A stretch of 64,000 bases of DNA from Ricinus communis (Eukaryota > Streptophyta > Magnoliopsida > Malpighiales > Euphorbiaceae). Both the position numbers and the translations under genes were made by a program. The notes beneath the pieces were generated by a model. The model had not been told where the DNA came from. It made no database searches and worked only from the letters and a program-made list of their open reading frames with translations. Where the stretch lies: the NCBI RefSeq assembly GCF_019578655.1, contig NC_063258.1, positions 23,440,802 through 23,504,801 on the forward strand. Direction: 5' to 3'. Shown here piece after piece: positions 49,525-62,247 of the stretch. Position 1 is the first letter of the stretch. Each line of letters starts with the position of its first letter.

Positions 49525-52294
49525 AACTCGATTGTCGACGCCGACACCATGGCTGTTGTCGCCATTTCTTATTGGTTCGCAATTTTGTTTAGTTAGGGCT
49601 TTGAGAGGGAAAAGAATATTGAGGAGGAAACTGAGATTATTATACTTAGTGGATGATTTTTGGTGATTGTAATAACTTACACATTTCTCTCTCTCTTTTT
49701 TTTTTCTATATCTTTATGATATGTAATGTTCTTTTTGGCAAAGATGAGATAAATAAAAGAAGTTTTTAGCTTTAATGGCATTTTAGGCTCGTAAGGAAAA
49801 GATTGCAGAAGAAGAAGAAAAAGAAGAAGAAGAAGAAGAAGATGAAGAGTTTTTTTAAGATTTATTTGAATTAATTTGAGATTCATTTTGGAGAATAATT
49901 AGAGTGGGCCATATTTTACTTATTTGGCACAAATTAAATGACATGTCAAGTGGTGACGTGAAGCGTCAAAGGGAATATTTTTTCCGGCTGCCACATTAAC
50001 ATCAGACGACCGCAATATGTATGCTATATATACTTTTTTAAAGTTTAGATATCAATTTAAATCAAATTGAAGGTTTGATATCGATTAGAAATATGTATCA
50101 ATGATTTGATAACAGAGGAGCTATTTATCCCTCATCGACTCTATATCAAGATTTAATAATAAAGCCCTATAATAATCAAAATATATCGAAACATAAAGTT
50201 AATTAATAGAACACTCCCAAAAGAAATAAAATACTTTTTATAAATTTAACTTAAATATATGTTATTACACTTAAATTGAACTGACTAGTTAAACCATAAA
50301 AATTATGGATTGTGCCAATATTACTAATTCAATCGATATACTTAAATTGAAATTTAGTTTCACTCATGTGAACTAGCCGATTAAACTTTAAATTGGTCAA
50401 CCTAGTCATGGTTTATATAGTTTATTTGGCTGAGGTTAAAACTACGTCAACCTTAACTAAAAATTTGAAATTCTACTGAAGTTAGAGTTTAACTTAGGGT
50501 TTGAAAGTATTATCACGAGCATCCTAAACTAGAGGTATAAACGATTTAAGCCCACATTGAGCTACTTAGATATTGGTTCAATAAAGAGAAAATTATACTA
50601 TATATACTTTTTAAAAAAATATTTATAAAAATACCTTAATTTTTAATTTATTATATTTTTACTCTTTCTCTTTACTTAAAAAAAAAAAAAAAAGACTATA
50701 ATCCTTCATTTGGTAATACTCAGACAGGAACAAGATTGACAATCTTTTTGCAAAAGTTGCAAATGTGTTAAAATTAGAAATATTTGTTGGATTAGCATCT
50801 TCCAAAGAGGCATGTCATTCGTGCTTCCCTTGTCTGCAGGTGGTGGTTCCGACGTTGACAGCAAAAAGCAGAGAAAAAATTAAAATTTCAAGTATTTAGT
50901 TCATCAGTTTAAAGTCGCTTCCAGTGAAACATATGGTGGAACTGAGCTGGCAACATCAAGAAGCCGCTGTGGTAGAAGTTTCATGGCCGATGGTTGCCAA
51001 ACAACAAGGAAACAATGATAGAGAGGAGCCGCGATGGGTGTATCAGGAGAGAAATTGTGTGAGAGGGCGGGGAACCAAAATGTAATTTTCATCCCCTTAA
51101 ATTTCTGTTAGGTCCTCCCCTTATAAAACATGTGCTACAATACCCGTATATATATATATATATATAATTTGTTAATTGGGGTTAAAATGGTCAATTCACA
51201 TTTCAGTGGTCTAATTGAAAAATAAATCATTAATTTCAATACTTGGGTTCTTCAAAATATATCTTATAAATTTAAAAAAATCACCCTAAAATAATAAATA
51301 AGATATATTCATCAATTAAATTGAATTAAATCAAGATAAAATTTAAAATAGTAACAAAAATAATATTGTGCATACATGCACTAGTGAAACTAATTATGAA
51401 ATTAAGAGAAAATTAAAATATTAACTTAAATGATTTATATAAAATAAAAAAATCTTAATTAAAATAATAATAAAAATTTACGAGTGTTACAAAAATAATT
51501 ATAATATATTAAAATAATTAACCAATCAAAGATGTTTAAGGATTAAAATATTTATCAACATTCGAATAAACTCTTAATAAACAAATATTAAATTACTAAA
51601 ACACTCATGAGAGATTATCATTAAATAAATTAAAAATTTAAGGTATTTTATTAGTTGAATGACTTTTGTTAAAGTTTGGTTGGTCTTTGGTTTATGTAAG
51701 AAGGGTATGGTTTATGTCTCATTGTTATTTGGTTGATTTTTATTTATTGTCTAATCTATATTTGTTTAAATTTAATTTTATTCATCGGTTATTATTTATT
51801 TAATTCTTTTGTAACTGAATAATTTTATTAATTTTTATTTGATTTTCGTTAATGTGTGAATTTCTTTTAATTTTTTTTTGGTAAATTTGATACTTAGGAT
51901 ATTCGACTTGAGTGTATTTTTTTACAAATATATTTTCGAGAAAGAATATTTTACAATTTTTTTTTAAGGTAAAAATGCAATTGTTCTTATAAGAATGAAT
52001 ATTTTTGTAAAGAACATTTCAATAAAAACTCATTTGTGCTCGTTTAATAAATGGGCTAAACCAAACTAGAGGAAGCTTAACTTACTATTCGCGAGACATC
52101 TTGATTAATACACCCGTGAGCTAGCTTGAAAGAAAAATCACTAATAATTTGACATTTAAATATTATTTTTATACTTTCACTCATTTCAAATATAAAAATA
52201 TCTATTTAAATTTATTCATTTATTAAAAATCATAAATTTTTAGTAAATGCATTAAAATTCTGTAATAGATATTATATATATATATATATATATA
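49525..52294. other. Intergenic DNA, no gene supported
   Basis: AT-rich with a GAA-repeat stretch at about 49,808-49,845, a less AT-rich patch at 50,700-51,130 whose open frames match nothing I know, and a TA run at about 51,148-51,167. 51,660-52,060 is T-rich with no repeat pair recognised. Confidence 0.45.
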
Positions 52295-52680
52295 TATAGA
52301 GTAAAGACTCTTTATAATCATATTTTATATGAATAATAATCTCTATATAATGATAAAAAAATTATAAACTCAATTTGAGTAAATTATAAATAAGAATAAA
52401 CTTTTTATTATAATAAATTATATATTTTTTAAGTCCCGTTTCAAAAAGATATCCCTATATATATAATTTTAAAAAATATATATTATATTATGTTTTGTTT
52501 TATTATAATATTATTTTATCTCAACAATTTTATTTATATAATATAGTAAGATATTTACATTTTTTATCTTTTATTTATATCATTCCACCGATAATACTAA
52601 ATATAAAATTCAAAAGAAAAATTTAATATTTAAATTTTTATTAAATTACAACTTATTTATAGTCATAAATTTTATGTACT
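52295..52680. repeat. Dispersed AT-rich repeat, copy 2 (first at 31,560-31,990)
   Basis: Same word order and orientation as the copy at 31,560-31,990, preceded by a TA microsatellite (52,272-52,300). It ends about 60 bp from the stop codon of the GDSL gene, so it may form part of that gene's 3' flank. Confidence 0.55.
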
Positions 52681-52737
52681 GCAGTCTCCATCCGTTAGAT
52701 ATTTTCTGATCTGACTGGACCACAGACCAATCGGTTT

Positions 52738-53877
52738 CTAAATCATAGATGAAACAATCTGAGCACAACATTGAAACTTCTGAGACATGTCACGAATGAG
52801 CAATCTTGCCATGTAAAGATAGGCTTTTTCCGTGGGATGTATGCCGTCCCAGCTGATGCGTTCTTGGGGTTTAGGACAAACTGCTACACCAGCGACTCCG
52901 CACATTCTACCAAAACTGAAGTCATAATCACCCCCGCTCCCGCAGCATGCTTTCTGCAGCGATTGCAGATCAAATCCTAGCCAAGCCGCTTTAAGCAAAA
53001 CCCACTTGTAAGCATTGTAGTAATCTCCATACAGCAGTACAGCCGCATTCTGATGCTCCTGCTGCAGTTCTTCAATGGCTTGTTGCAATTTCTCATTGTG
53101 ATACACTGAGAGGCTGTTCAGTCCCTTCAAGCAATGAAGTTCATCATAGGCAGCTGAATCATTGGTGTTGAATCCCGTCAGGTATATTGGCAAACAACCT
53201 ATTGGAAAATTTCCAGGGACGACCACTCGAGTAGCACCATAACCAATGACCTTGTTAACAGCAGTCTTGATGGCTTGGACGACTTCTGGGACCATGGATT
53301 TGACCTCACCAACAGTCTTTCCTTGGAACAGCGCATAGTTATAGTCATTGCCTCCGATCTCCCCAACCATGAAGAGGGACTTGTTATGCTGACATTTATC
53401 TCTGTCGCAGGTTGTATTGAAGTGGGCAGACATCCAGTTGAGCTGTATGGTAAGAGAACTGTTAGTTACAGGAGCTAACACTCTCTTTCGTGCTAGAACA
53501 TCAGCAGGCAAGGCAGTGGAACCAGCAACCGCAAAATTCACACCACGATTATGATCAGATGCATTAGGGTTGATCAAGTAGGGATTAAGCAAGGGAACAC
53601 CAGCTGATAGTGCGATATAGTCAATCATGAGCAAGCCATTAGAGCATCTACCAGTAGGCTTGTTGTTGAAGAAATTCTGGCCGTAAGGGAGCCTACCACA
53701 GAAAGAAGAAGGGTCTTCTTGGACTAAGTTACCAGTATCTGATATTGAATCACCAAGTTGATAAATAGCATCAAAATTACAAGCCTGGAGAAGATTTGCA
53801 GTAGATGCATGAGGAACAACAAGAAGAAGAAAGACAGAGCAAAGAAGCAAAAATGAAAGTAATTTGCAGTTAGCCAT
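52738..53877 (-). CDS. GDSL esterase/lipase, secreted, intronless
   Basis: Member of the plant GDSL lipase family (SGNH hydrolases), which hydrolyse acyl esters. The single open frame gives 379 aa, the usual family length. Residues 1-26 form a signal peptide (hydrophobic LLSFLLLCSVFLLLVV, then ASTA). Catalytic and oxyanion residues are all present: Ser44 in GDSISDTGN (block I), Gly119 in NFAVAGS (block II), Asn177 in GGNDYNY (block III), Asp344 and His347 in WDGIHPTE (block V). Several Cys pairs and N-glycosylation sites (NAS, NSS, NTT) fit a secreted protein. LGDS instead of FGDS and the general sequence suggest the acetylajmalan-esterase-like subgroup, but the substrate cannot be read from sequence. 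Most plant GDSL genes have about four introns, so an intron-free copy is unusual. No frame damage is seen. Confidence 0.93.
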   Translation of the reverse strand: MANCKLLSFLLLCSVFLLLVVPHASTANLLQACNFDAIYQLGDSISDTGNLVQEDPSSFCGRLPYGQNFFNNKPTGRCSNGLLMIDYIALSAGVPLLNPYLINPNASDHNRGVNFAVAGSTALPADVLARKRVLAPVTNSSLTIQLNWMSAHFNTTCDRDKCQHNKSLFMVGEIGGNDYNYALFQGKTVGEVKSMVPEVVQAIKTAVNKVIGYGATRVVVPGNFPIGCLPIYLTGFNTNDSAAYDELHCLKGLNSLSVYHNEKLQQAIEELQQEHQNAAVLLYGDYYNAYKWVLLKAAWLGFDLQSLQKACCGSGGDYDFSFGRMCGVAGVAVCPKPQERISWDGIHPTEKAYLYMARLLIRDMSQKFQCCAQIVSSMI

Positions 53878-54479
53878 TGCAATGGAGAGTTGAAGAGTAG
53901 AGATTGGATAGTTGTAAAACTACTTTAAGTTGGCATTAAAAACTTGAATAAAAGTTTAATGGGTGCATGGCCTTATCTCTAATTCCTTCAGGGATAGAGA
54001 TATTTGCACTCCAAAAGTTTATATTTGCAAATCATATTAATTAAGGAGTAAAAAGGTCATTAATAAAATTAGGATTAGCAACAACAAAAAATCACCCAAT
54101 GAAAACTCTTTAATTTCTTTTTTTTTTTTTCTTTTGTATTTTTTTTCTATTAAGAACAATTAAGAAGTGCATTTCCTCAATTCATATTTTACAGAAGCAA
54201 CAGAACATTTTATTATTTAGTTAAGAATTATTATATCGTTTACTGTACCTTTTTTTTTTTGTTTTTTGAGAAAGATCGTTTACTGTACTTAATTGCTTAA
54301 ATTACTTTACGAATGCATATAATGTTTTAATTTCAGAATTTCTCAAGTTGTGTGCATAAATAAAATGATCCTATCAATAATTAAAAATGCAATATTATAT
54401 AATGTGTGTGAAATGAATTTATTCTTTTTTCTTAAAAAAAATAGAAATGAATTTATTCTTGAATACTACATCATACCAT
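53878..54479. other. Upstream region of the GDSL gene
   Basis: AT-rich, with T runs near 54,110-54,130 and 54,250-54,262. I cannot identify a clear TATA box for the minus-strand gene. No other gene is seen. Confidence 0.4.
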
Positions 54480-55110
54480 ACAAAGTGAAATTTGATTGGG
54501 ATATGACTTATTGGGTTACTAGGTTAACTTTGCAAATGATATTTTTTTTAAGTATTAATTATAATAATAATAAAAAAAGAACACTTTACACAGTTTAATT
54601 AGATTAAATAAACTTGTATTCAAGATTAAGGGCAATTAATACTATTAAAAACAATTAATATGAATACTAATTATACTAATTACTCGAAATAAAACTTGGA
54701 TTTTTGTTATAACCCTTTCCTATTTTGGGATTTAGAATTTTAAATTCTAGTTGGATATTAAATCCGAATCCTATTATTACAGTGAAGATTGAATGCAACT
54801 AAGTTCGAAACTTCCTATTCTGTCAAGGAATTATTTCCAAGGATGGCCTATTGCTTTTTCTTTCCCTTTGTAATTAATGCACATGGATATTTTTATATTA
54901 ATTAATATATTTAACTCAATTGCAATTTATCTCTAACTTGAGATTTTTTAAAATTAATTTAATTTATTATGTTATATATAGATAAAATTAATTATATACT
55001 AATATAAAATAATAATTATTAGACGTAATATTTACATTGATGAAATTATAGATTACCACTAGCTAACATGATTAAACAACAACCAATTTAAAACTTATAT
55101 CAAACAAACT
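54480..55110. repeat. Direct duplication, copy A
   Basis: About 600 bp colinear with 56,390-56,990. Shared words in order: AACACTTTACACAGTTTAAT, AATAAACTTGTA(T/A)TCAAGAT, TTTCCTATTTTGG, AGTTGGATAT(T/C)AAATCCGAAT, GAAGATTGAATGCAACTAA, AAGGATGGCCTATTGCTTTT. The copies are clearly diverged. Confidence 0.75.
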
Positions 55111-55249
55111 ATGTAAGATCTCTATTTTTCAATTATTATTTTAATTTTTTTTTCTATATTCCTATACCAAAATTCTAGCATTATATGTATCTTATTATAT
55201 ATATATATATAATAAGTAAATAAAAAGTAAATAATAGTTAATATATGTA

Positions 55250-56100
55250 TACTATATTTTTGAGGACCAGAAGGGTTGCTTTCCAAAAACCATTTACAAC
55301 CCCTCCCCACTTCTTTTCTCACCCTCTCACTATCACAACTCCGGTCACCCTCCCTCACCATCGTTCCGTCCAAAACCACCCTTACTCGTCGTCTTTTGCC
55401 CCTAGACCTACTGCAGACCAGTGTTGCAGCACAAGCTCGTCGGAAAACTGGGATTTTGAGGAGAAAGGAGTGACACGTGCGGCTACCACCTCCATTCCGG
55501 GCAAATGGCTGTGACTCTGGCCAAGGCATCGCCATCCTTGGGTTTCCCAACCTCAAAAATGTCTATATGGAGCTAGATAGTAGGTGAAGCAATTTCTGAG
55601 GCCTGTTTCACACAATCCATGATGAGTTAGGTTGAGATATTTATATTGTTGGACTCCTCCCATTATAAGCTTCGCGTAGGTGGTGTCATATTTAAATTTT
55701 CGGTAGGCCACCATGGGCGATGACGCTCAGATTTGCATGGCAAGGGGCAGAATATTCCCAAATTAATTTTAGAATTTTTTTCCGGTATTAATTTGCTCAA
55801 ATTTGAATAAGATAATTAATTATTAATCTTATTATGAATTATGGAATTAAATTGAAATTATTTAATTGGGTTGATTTTTGATAATTGTTGTTTTATCTGT
55901 GTAATTATAAGTTCGTCGAATTATTTAAATATTCGAAAATGAAAATCATTTAGATATTAAGAATTAAATTACTAGGTATTTACGGAGTGGTATTAATTAT
56001 TTTAAGTGCGAACTATTTTAATATTAATATTGGTGCTAAAGCCCAGTGGAGTATATAAACTGTGTTGTATAGTAAAATTAGTTTATTTGGAAGCCCAAGT
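55250..56100 (+). repeat. LTR-like repeat, relative of the 5.6-6.7 kb repeat
   Basis: A C-rich block (about 55,265-55,510) followed by AAGCTTCGCGTAGGTG at 55667-55682, matching the organisation and the AAGCTTCACGTAGGCG word of the repeat at 5.6-6.7 kb. The open frames on both strands here come from the C-rich block and have no domain. It sits between the two copies of a direct duplication. Confidence 0.4.
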
Positions 56101-56389
56101 AAATTTTAAATGGATATAAAAGTGTTTTTAACAAGTTTTGGACTCATCTTTCAAAGTAATTAATCTGCTTTTAGAGGAAATAATGTCAAATCTAAATTTA
56201 TTTGCATTTACATATCATTTTCTCTGATTCTTTGAATCGTTTATAATTCAATATGAATCTTTATTTTTAAATATTATCTTATTATAGATAAAGATTTAGA
56301 GTCTACTGCAGATTCTAGTGGTCCTCGAGTTTGCTAAACATTACATTTCAAGTGAATGGATAAACTAATGTAAAATTTAAAAAAACTAG

Positions 56390-56990
56390 TGAAATATTGA
56401 TTGGGTTCCAAGTATAAATGTAAAGTAACTTTGCAAACAATGTTTTCTTGAGTATTAATATAATAAAAGAAAGAACACTTTACACAGTTTAATTATGTTA
56501 AATAAACTTGTAATCAAGATTAAGACAATTAGTATTATTGAAAACAATTAACATGAAACCCAATTATAAGTAGTTTTATTTTAAATTTGGAGTCTTACTC
56601 AAAAAAGAAATTTGGATTGCTTTGATAAATCTTTCCTATTTTGGAATTAAAATTTTAATTTTTAGTTGGATATCAAATCCGAATGCTATTATTATGATGA
56701 AGATTGAATGCAACTAATTTCCAAAGAAAAAGTTTGATACTCCTATTGTGTAATGGAACTATTTTCAAGGATGGCCTATTGCTTTTTCTAGCCCCATGCA
56801 TATGAATTTTTATGTAATTATATATTAACTATATCAACTATAATTAGAGAAATTGGTGAGTAGATTTAGTTCACCGCGTCAACCTAGATAATATTAATTA
56901 TATGTTGACAGAAGCATTAATTATTAGATGTAGCATTTACATTAGTGACTATCATAATTAAAAAATAATTAATTTAAATACTATACTTAA
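56390..56990. repeat. Direct duplication, copy B
   Basis: Second copy of the block at 54,480-55,110, same orientation, about 1.9 kb away. The two copies flank a 1.3-kb spacer that contains the LTR-like repeat. Confidence 0.75.
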
Positions 56991-57224
56991 AAAATACTGA
57001 TATAATTTAAGATTTTTAAAATAAATAAATTTTTATTTTAGAATAAATTTTAAAAAAATCTCCAATTTTAAAGTAATTTTAGAATAGTCAAAGTGATTTA
57101 AAAGAGAAGAAGAAAGGTGTCCGATTCAGGTTGTTCGCCCAAAGGAATGCCGGACGGGGCTATGATATTAAAGAAATTTTTATTGTTGAATGAGTAAAGT
57201 TAGCTGCAATGCCCTATAGCACCC

Positions 57225-58190
57225 GTAAATGACATCTATATATAACCTCTCTTTTTTCTTCTTTCTTTCATTTTCTCATCCCTTTTCTTTTCTCTTATTT
57301 CTTTTTACTATAACAAATCATTGTTCTCGCAGAGAATATCTCTCTCTAAAACTTTCTATCTCAAAAATTCTCTGAAATTTTCAGTACCCACACTTGGGGT
57401 TGGCACTTAGGGAGTGGCTTTCGATGGCTTTAGCCACTACAAGTTAACCCCTCATCGATTTCCCTTTATTTTTGCTGCTGTGTTTTGTGTGTTGTTTAGT
57501 TATTTTTCTTATATTTTTGTTTCGTAAGTTTTTCTAGTCTTTTTATTGATCTTATTTGGTGATTGCCTTAGGCTCGTCTTGGTGGTTTTCCGTCTCCGTT
57601 GGAACCTTGTTCTGCGTATTTCCTGTGGGATGCTGCCTAAGGGCGATTGTAGGAGGGGGGAGGAAAGACAGTTGGGTCTTTGGCATCTATGGTTGCATCA
57701 CTAGTTTGCTCTTCACCCATGGATGAAGGGCTTTACGCTGCTGGAGTGAGCTGTATGCTTGTGTTGAGCGGTGTACAAGTTCTTCTGATGTATTGGTTTT
57801 CAGATCGGAAAATATTCAACTGTGGATGAAGGGGAGTTATCCTTTATCTTTCTAGTCTGATTAGCTTGTCCCTCATCGGATTACTGGTGGTGGCGGTAAA
57901 ACCAGTATAGATGGAAGAGGGCTCCAGTGCTCAGCTATCACCATCTCAAGGACTATTAGATTCTTTTCTTCCTCATATAGGCCTTTGAGCCGTGTTATTT
58001 CAGGGCTTTTGGCCCATCTGTTTAATGGGTTTCTTCCTATTTATTTACCCATCTAGAGATTTCAGGCTGTAGGCCCTTTAGTGCGTATGATATTCAATTT
58101 AGAGCTCTGTGTGTATCAGTTGAACTCTGTATTTTATGGGGCCTTTTGGCCAAATTAATGCTAATGTTTTTTTTCTTTTGGCCAAGAAAA
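57225..58190 (+). ncRNA. Candidate non-coding transcription unit or old gene end
   Basis: CTATATATAACC at about 57,236-57,247 looks like a TATA box. A long CT-rich leader-like stretch follows, then about 700 bp that is GC-richer than its surroundings. Only very short frames occur (for example ATGGCTTTAGCC near 57,424 ends after a few codons). The 3' end is T-rich and close to an A-rich run at 58,185. It could be a lncRNA, a pseudogene or the end of a retroelement; nothing decides between them. Confidence 0.3.
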
Positions 58191-58251
58191 AAAAAAAGAA
58201 ATTATTCTCTTCAATAATTTAGAGAAAAAAAGACAATATTTATCAGTTTAT

Positions 58252-58509
58252 TGTGAAATAAATAACAATAAGAAGAATAAAGAATATTATAGACTTAAGA
58301 ACAAGAACAAATAAAATAAAGAGATAAAGAAAATAATTTTTTAGTCTCGTTCTATTGAAATTTTTCAGTTTCATTCCATTAATTATAACACCAATTTATA
58401 AGTGTAAAGGGTTACAAAAATTGAGTTCTATTTACATAAGAAAATCTATATATATAGACATAATGATAGATATCCAATATAACTTAAACACTTTAATATT
58501 ATCATAACA
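58252..58509 (-). repeat. 3' LTR of the copia element
   Basis: 258 bp. It begins (element sense, minus) TGTTATGATAATATT and ends ATTTATTTCACA, giving TG...CA ends. A purine tract AAGGGGAAA (58510-58518, minus) directly precedes its start, as expected of a polypurine tract. Confidence 0.85.
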
Positions 58510-61500
58510 TTTCCCCTTAAATGTCTATTACAATGAATATATCTCGTTAAAACCTTACTAAGAAAACCCCGTGGGAAAAAGTCTTAGTGAAGGAAAAATA
58601 ATATATTATTTATGTAGAAGTTTGCACCATAATATTGACTCGTTAAAACCTTTGGTAGGAAAACCAAATGGGACAAAACCTAAGGTAAGAAAAAAAAAGA
58701 GTACAGTGCATTAAAATCCCCCCCTCATGAAAACATGACTTCTAACAAATATCTCTTAGTCGGCGAATGCCACTTTTGTTCACCAACTTCTCAAATGTTG
58801 TTGCAAGGAGCGCTTTTGTAAACAAATCTGCCAAATTATCAATAGATCGAATTTGATGAACATCTAAAACACCTTACTTTTGAAGCTCGTGAGTGAAAAA
58901 GAACTTTGATGAAATTTGCTTAGTTCTATCTCCTTTAATATATCCTCCTTTGAGTTGGGCAATACAAGCATCATTATTTTCATATAGCACTGTTGGGCTT
59001 TCTTTATTAAATGGGAGATCACATGTTTCTTTGATAAGAGGATCATAGATCTCAACTATATGCATTCTCTACTAGCCTCGTGCATTAACGATATTTCAGC
59101 AAGATTAGATGATGTGGCAGTTAGAGTTTACTTAGTAGAACACCAAGATATAGTAGTGCCACCATATGTAAACAAGTAACCTGTTTGTGATTGAGCTTTA
59201 TGTGGATCAGATAAATATCCAGCATCTGCATATCCAATTAATTCTAATTTCGAGTCTTATGTATAAAATAAGTCCATATCTGATGTACTACGTAAATAAT
59301 GGAAAACTTGTTTCACACTATTCCAATATCTTCGAGTTTGTGAAGAAGTATATCTTGCTAGCAAATTCACAAGAAAGGCCACATCAGGCCTTGTACAATT
59401 ATCAAGATACATTAGTGCTCCAATAACACTAAGATATGACACTTCTGGACTAAGTATTTCTTCACCACCTTCCCGAGAACGAAAATGATGAGAACTCATT
59501 GGATGAGATTTATCTATATTAAAACGTTTCAATATCTTTTCAATATAAGTTGACTGATGAATAAAAATTCCTCCAAATAAGTGTTCGATCTACAAGCCTA
59601 GATAAAATTTTGTTAATTCCAAATCTTTCATTTCAAATTTATTTTTTAAATAATTTATCATTTCTGTCAACTCTTCAGGAGTCCTAATGATGTTTAAATC
59701 ATCAATATAAACTGCAATTATAGCAAAACCAAAATTTATTTTCTTAAATATATGGACAAATTGAATTATTAGTATATCATTCATTCAAAAGATATTCACT
59801 TAGACGATTATATCACATTTCTTCAGATTGTTTCAATCAATACAAGGATTTTTTGTAACTTAATTAAATATATTTCTCGTGATTTTAAGCTACATGTCAG
59901 GCATTTTTAGTCATTTAGGAACTTTTATATAAATGTCATTATCAAGTGATCCATATAAATAAGCTATATCAACATCCATAAGATACATATGAAGTTGTTC
60001 TCAACTTGCGAGGCTTATTAAAAATCTAAATGTAATTGCATCCACTACTGGGGGATAAGTTTCTTCATAAATCAATACCAGGTCTTTGCAAGAATCCTTG
60101 TGCTACAAGTCGTGCTTTGTATCTCATAATCTCATTTTTCTCATTGCGTTTATACAGAGAAACCCATTTATAGCCTACTAGCTTAATATCATCATGTATT
60201 AAAATAATGGGTCCAAAGACTTAACATTTTTCTAATGAGTTTAATTCTGCCTAGATTGCATCTTTCCATTTAGGCCAATCACTTCTTTGTCGATGTTCAA
60301 TGATGGACTTAGGTTCAATGTCTTCACTTTCTTTTGCAAAATCAATTGTAACTTCATATGTAAATATATTGTCGACGACAATTTCACTTCAGTTCCATCT
60401 TTTACCTGAAGTGACATAGTTTATTGATATCTCATTGTTTTCATCATCTTCAGGCACTTGAACCTCTTCTGGGATTATTTATTCTTCTATGTATTTTGTT
60501 ATAGACTCTTCAGGAACATCAATTTTATGACTGTCAGTTGGTTTATTCTTTTCCATTTTATTTTTTGGATTTTTATCCTTGGAACCAGGTGACTTACCAT
60601 GCTTCTGGCATGTTATGAACTCATTTTCTATAATATTAACTTGTTGTCCTACTGGGACATCAATTCTAGCTGGAGCATCTGGTATATGAGATTTAGTAAC
60701 TCTTTTTGGATCACAAAATGCATTTGGCAATTAGTCTGCTATACTTTGCAAATGAATGATCCTTTGAAATTATAGTTCACATTATTTTGAATAAGGATCA
60801 TGATGATTTAATGATGGCTCATTTCAAATAATTTGTTTCTCTAATTGCTTGTTCTCTCCCTCCAACTTAGGAAACAAAACCTCATTAAAATGACAATCAT
60901 TAAATCTCGCAGTAAAGACATTTTCCATTAATGGCCCAAAATATTTAATTATAGATGGAGATTCATATCAAATATATATTCTCAATCTCCTCTAAGGTCC
61001 CATTTTTGTGCGATGTAGGGGTCAATTGCATAAACAACACATTTAAAAATTTTCAAATGGGAAATATTTAGCTCATGGCCAGAGATCAACTGTATTGGTG
61101 AAAATTTATGATAACTAGTTGGCCTAATGCGAATAATAGTTGCTACATGGAAATTTGCATGTCCCTAAGCAATTATTAGGAGATTTGTTTTCATAAAGTG
61201 GTCTAGCTATTAATTAGAGATATTTAATAAAAGATTATGCTAGACCATTTTGAGTATGAACATGAACTACTGGATGTTCAACAGTTATTCCAATTAACAT
61301 GCAATAATCATTAAAGGCCTTAGATGTAAATTCACCGACATTATCAAGACAAATTGTCTTAATAGTATATTTTAGAAACTATGCTCTTAGTCGAATTATT
61401 TGAGCAAGTAATCTAACAAATGCCAGATTTCGAGTTGATAATAAACATACATGTGACCATCTTATTGATGCATCTATTAACATCATAAAATATTTAAATG

Positions 61501-62247
61501 GTCCATATGATGGATAAGTTGGTCCACAAATATCACCTTGTATAGGTTCTAGAAATCTAGGTGATTCATTTTGAATTTTTCTCAGTGAAGGCCTAATAAT
61601 CAGCTTTCCTTGAGAGCAAGCTGAACATGAGAATTCATTAAATTGAAGAATCTTCTAGTTCTTTAATGGATGGCCATAAGAGCTTTCAGTGATTTTTTGC
61701 TGCATTGTTGATCCATAATAACCTAATCGATTATGCCAAATAAAAAAATATTTGGATTAGTAAACTTCTAATTTACTACTATATTTGTTTCAATAGTACA
61801 CTTATATGTGTAATATAAGCCAAAAGAGAAAACAAGTAATTTCTCCAATACACATTACTTTCACATTGTGAGGATTGTAATATAAAGATATTCTATATTT
61901 TTCATATTTGTAGTTTCAATATGATATCTATTTTGGCGAATATCTTTAAATCTCAATAAATTTCTACGAGATTTTAAAGAAAATAATACATTTTTAATAA
62001 AGAAATATATACCTCCATATAGTGATATATTTGCTCTTCCGAAGTCTTCAATTATTCTTTTACTACCAGATATTGTATTGACCTAAGTTTATTGCATTGT
62101 TAAATGAGAAAAATATTTTTTTAACTTTTAATATGGTTTGCGTGGTAGTACTTACATCATTTGTTCTTAATTCTACTAATGATTAAGTAGGATCCATAAT
62201 ATCTTGAGTTATTGAATTTTGTTTAAACAATCCTACTGATAACGTAT

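Noticed and set aside
52771..53478. Plus-strand frames over the GDSL gene
   Set aside because: Antisense shadows of an intact hydrolase gene.
55122..55556. Minus-strand frame of 144 codons, Arg-rich
   Set aside because: It lies over the C-rich part of a dispersed LTR-like repeat; both strands are open by composition and no domain is visible.
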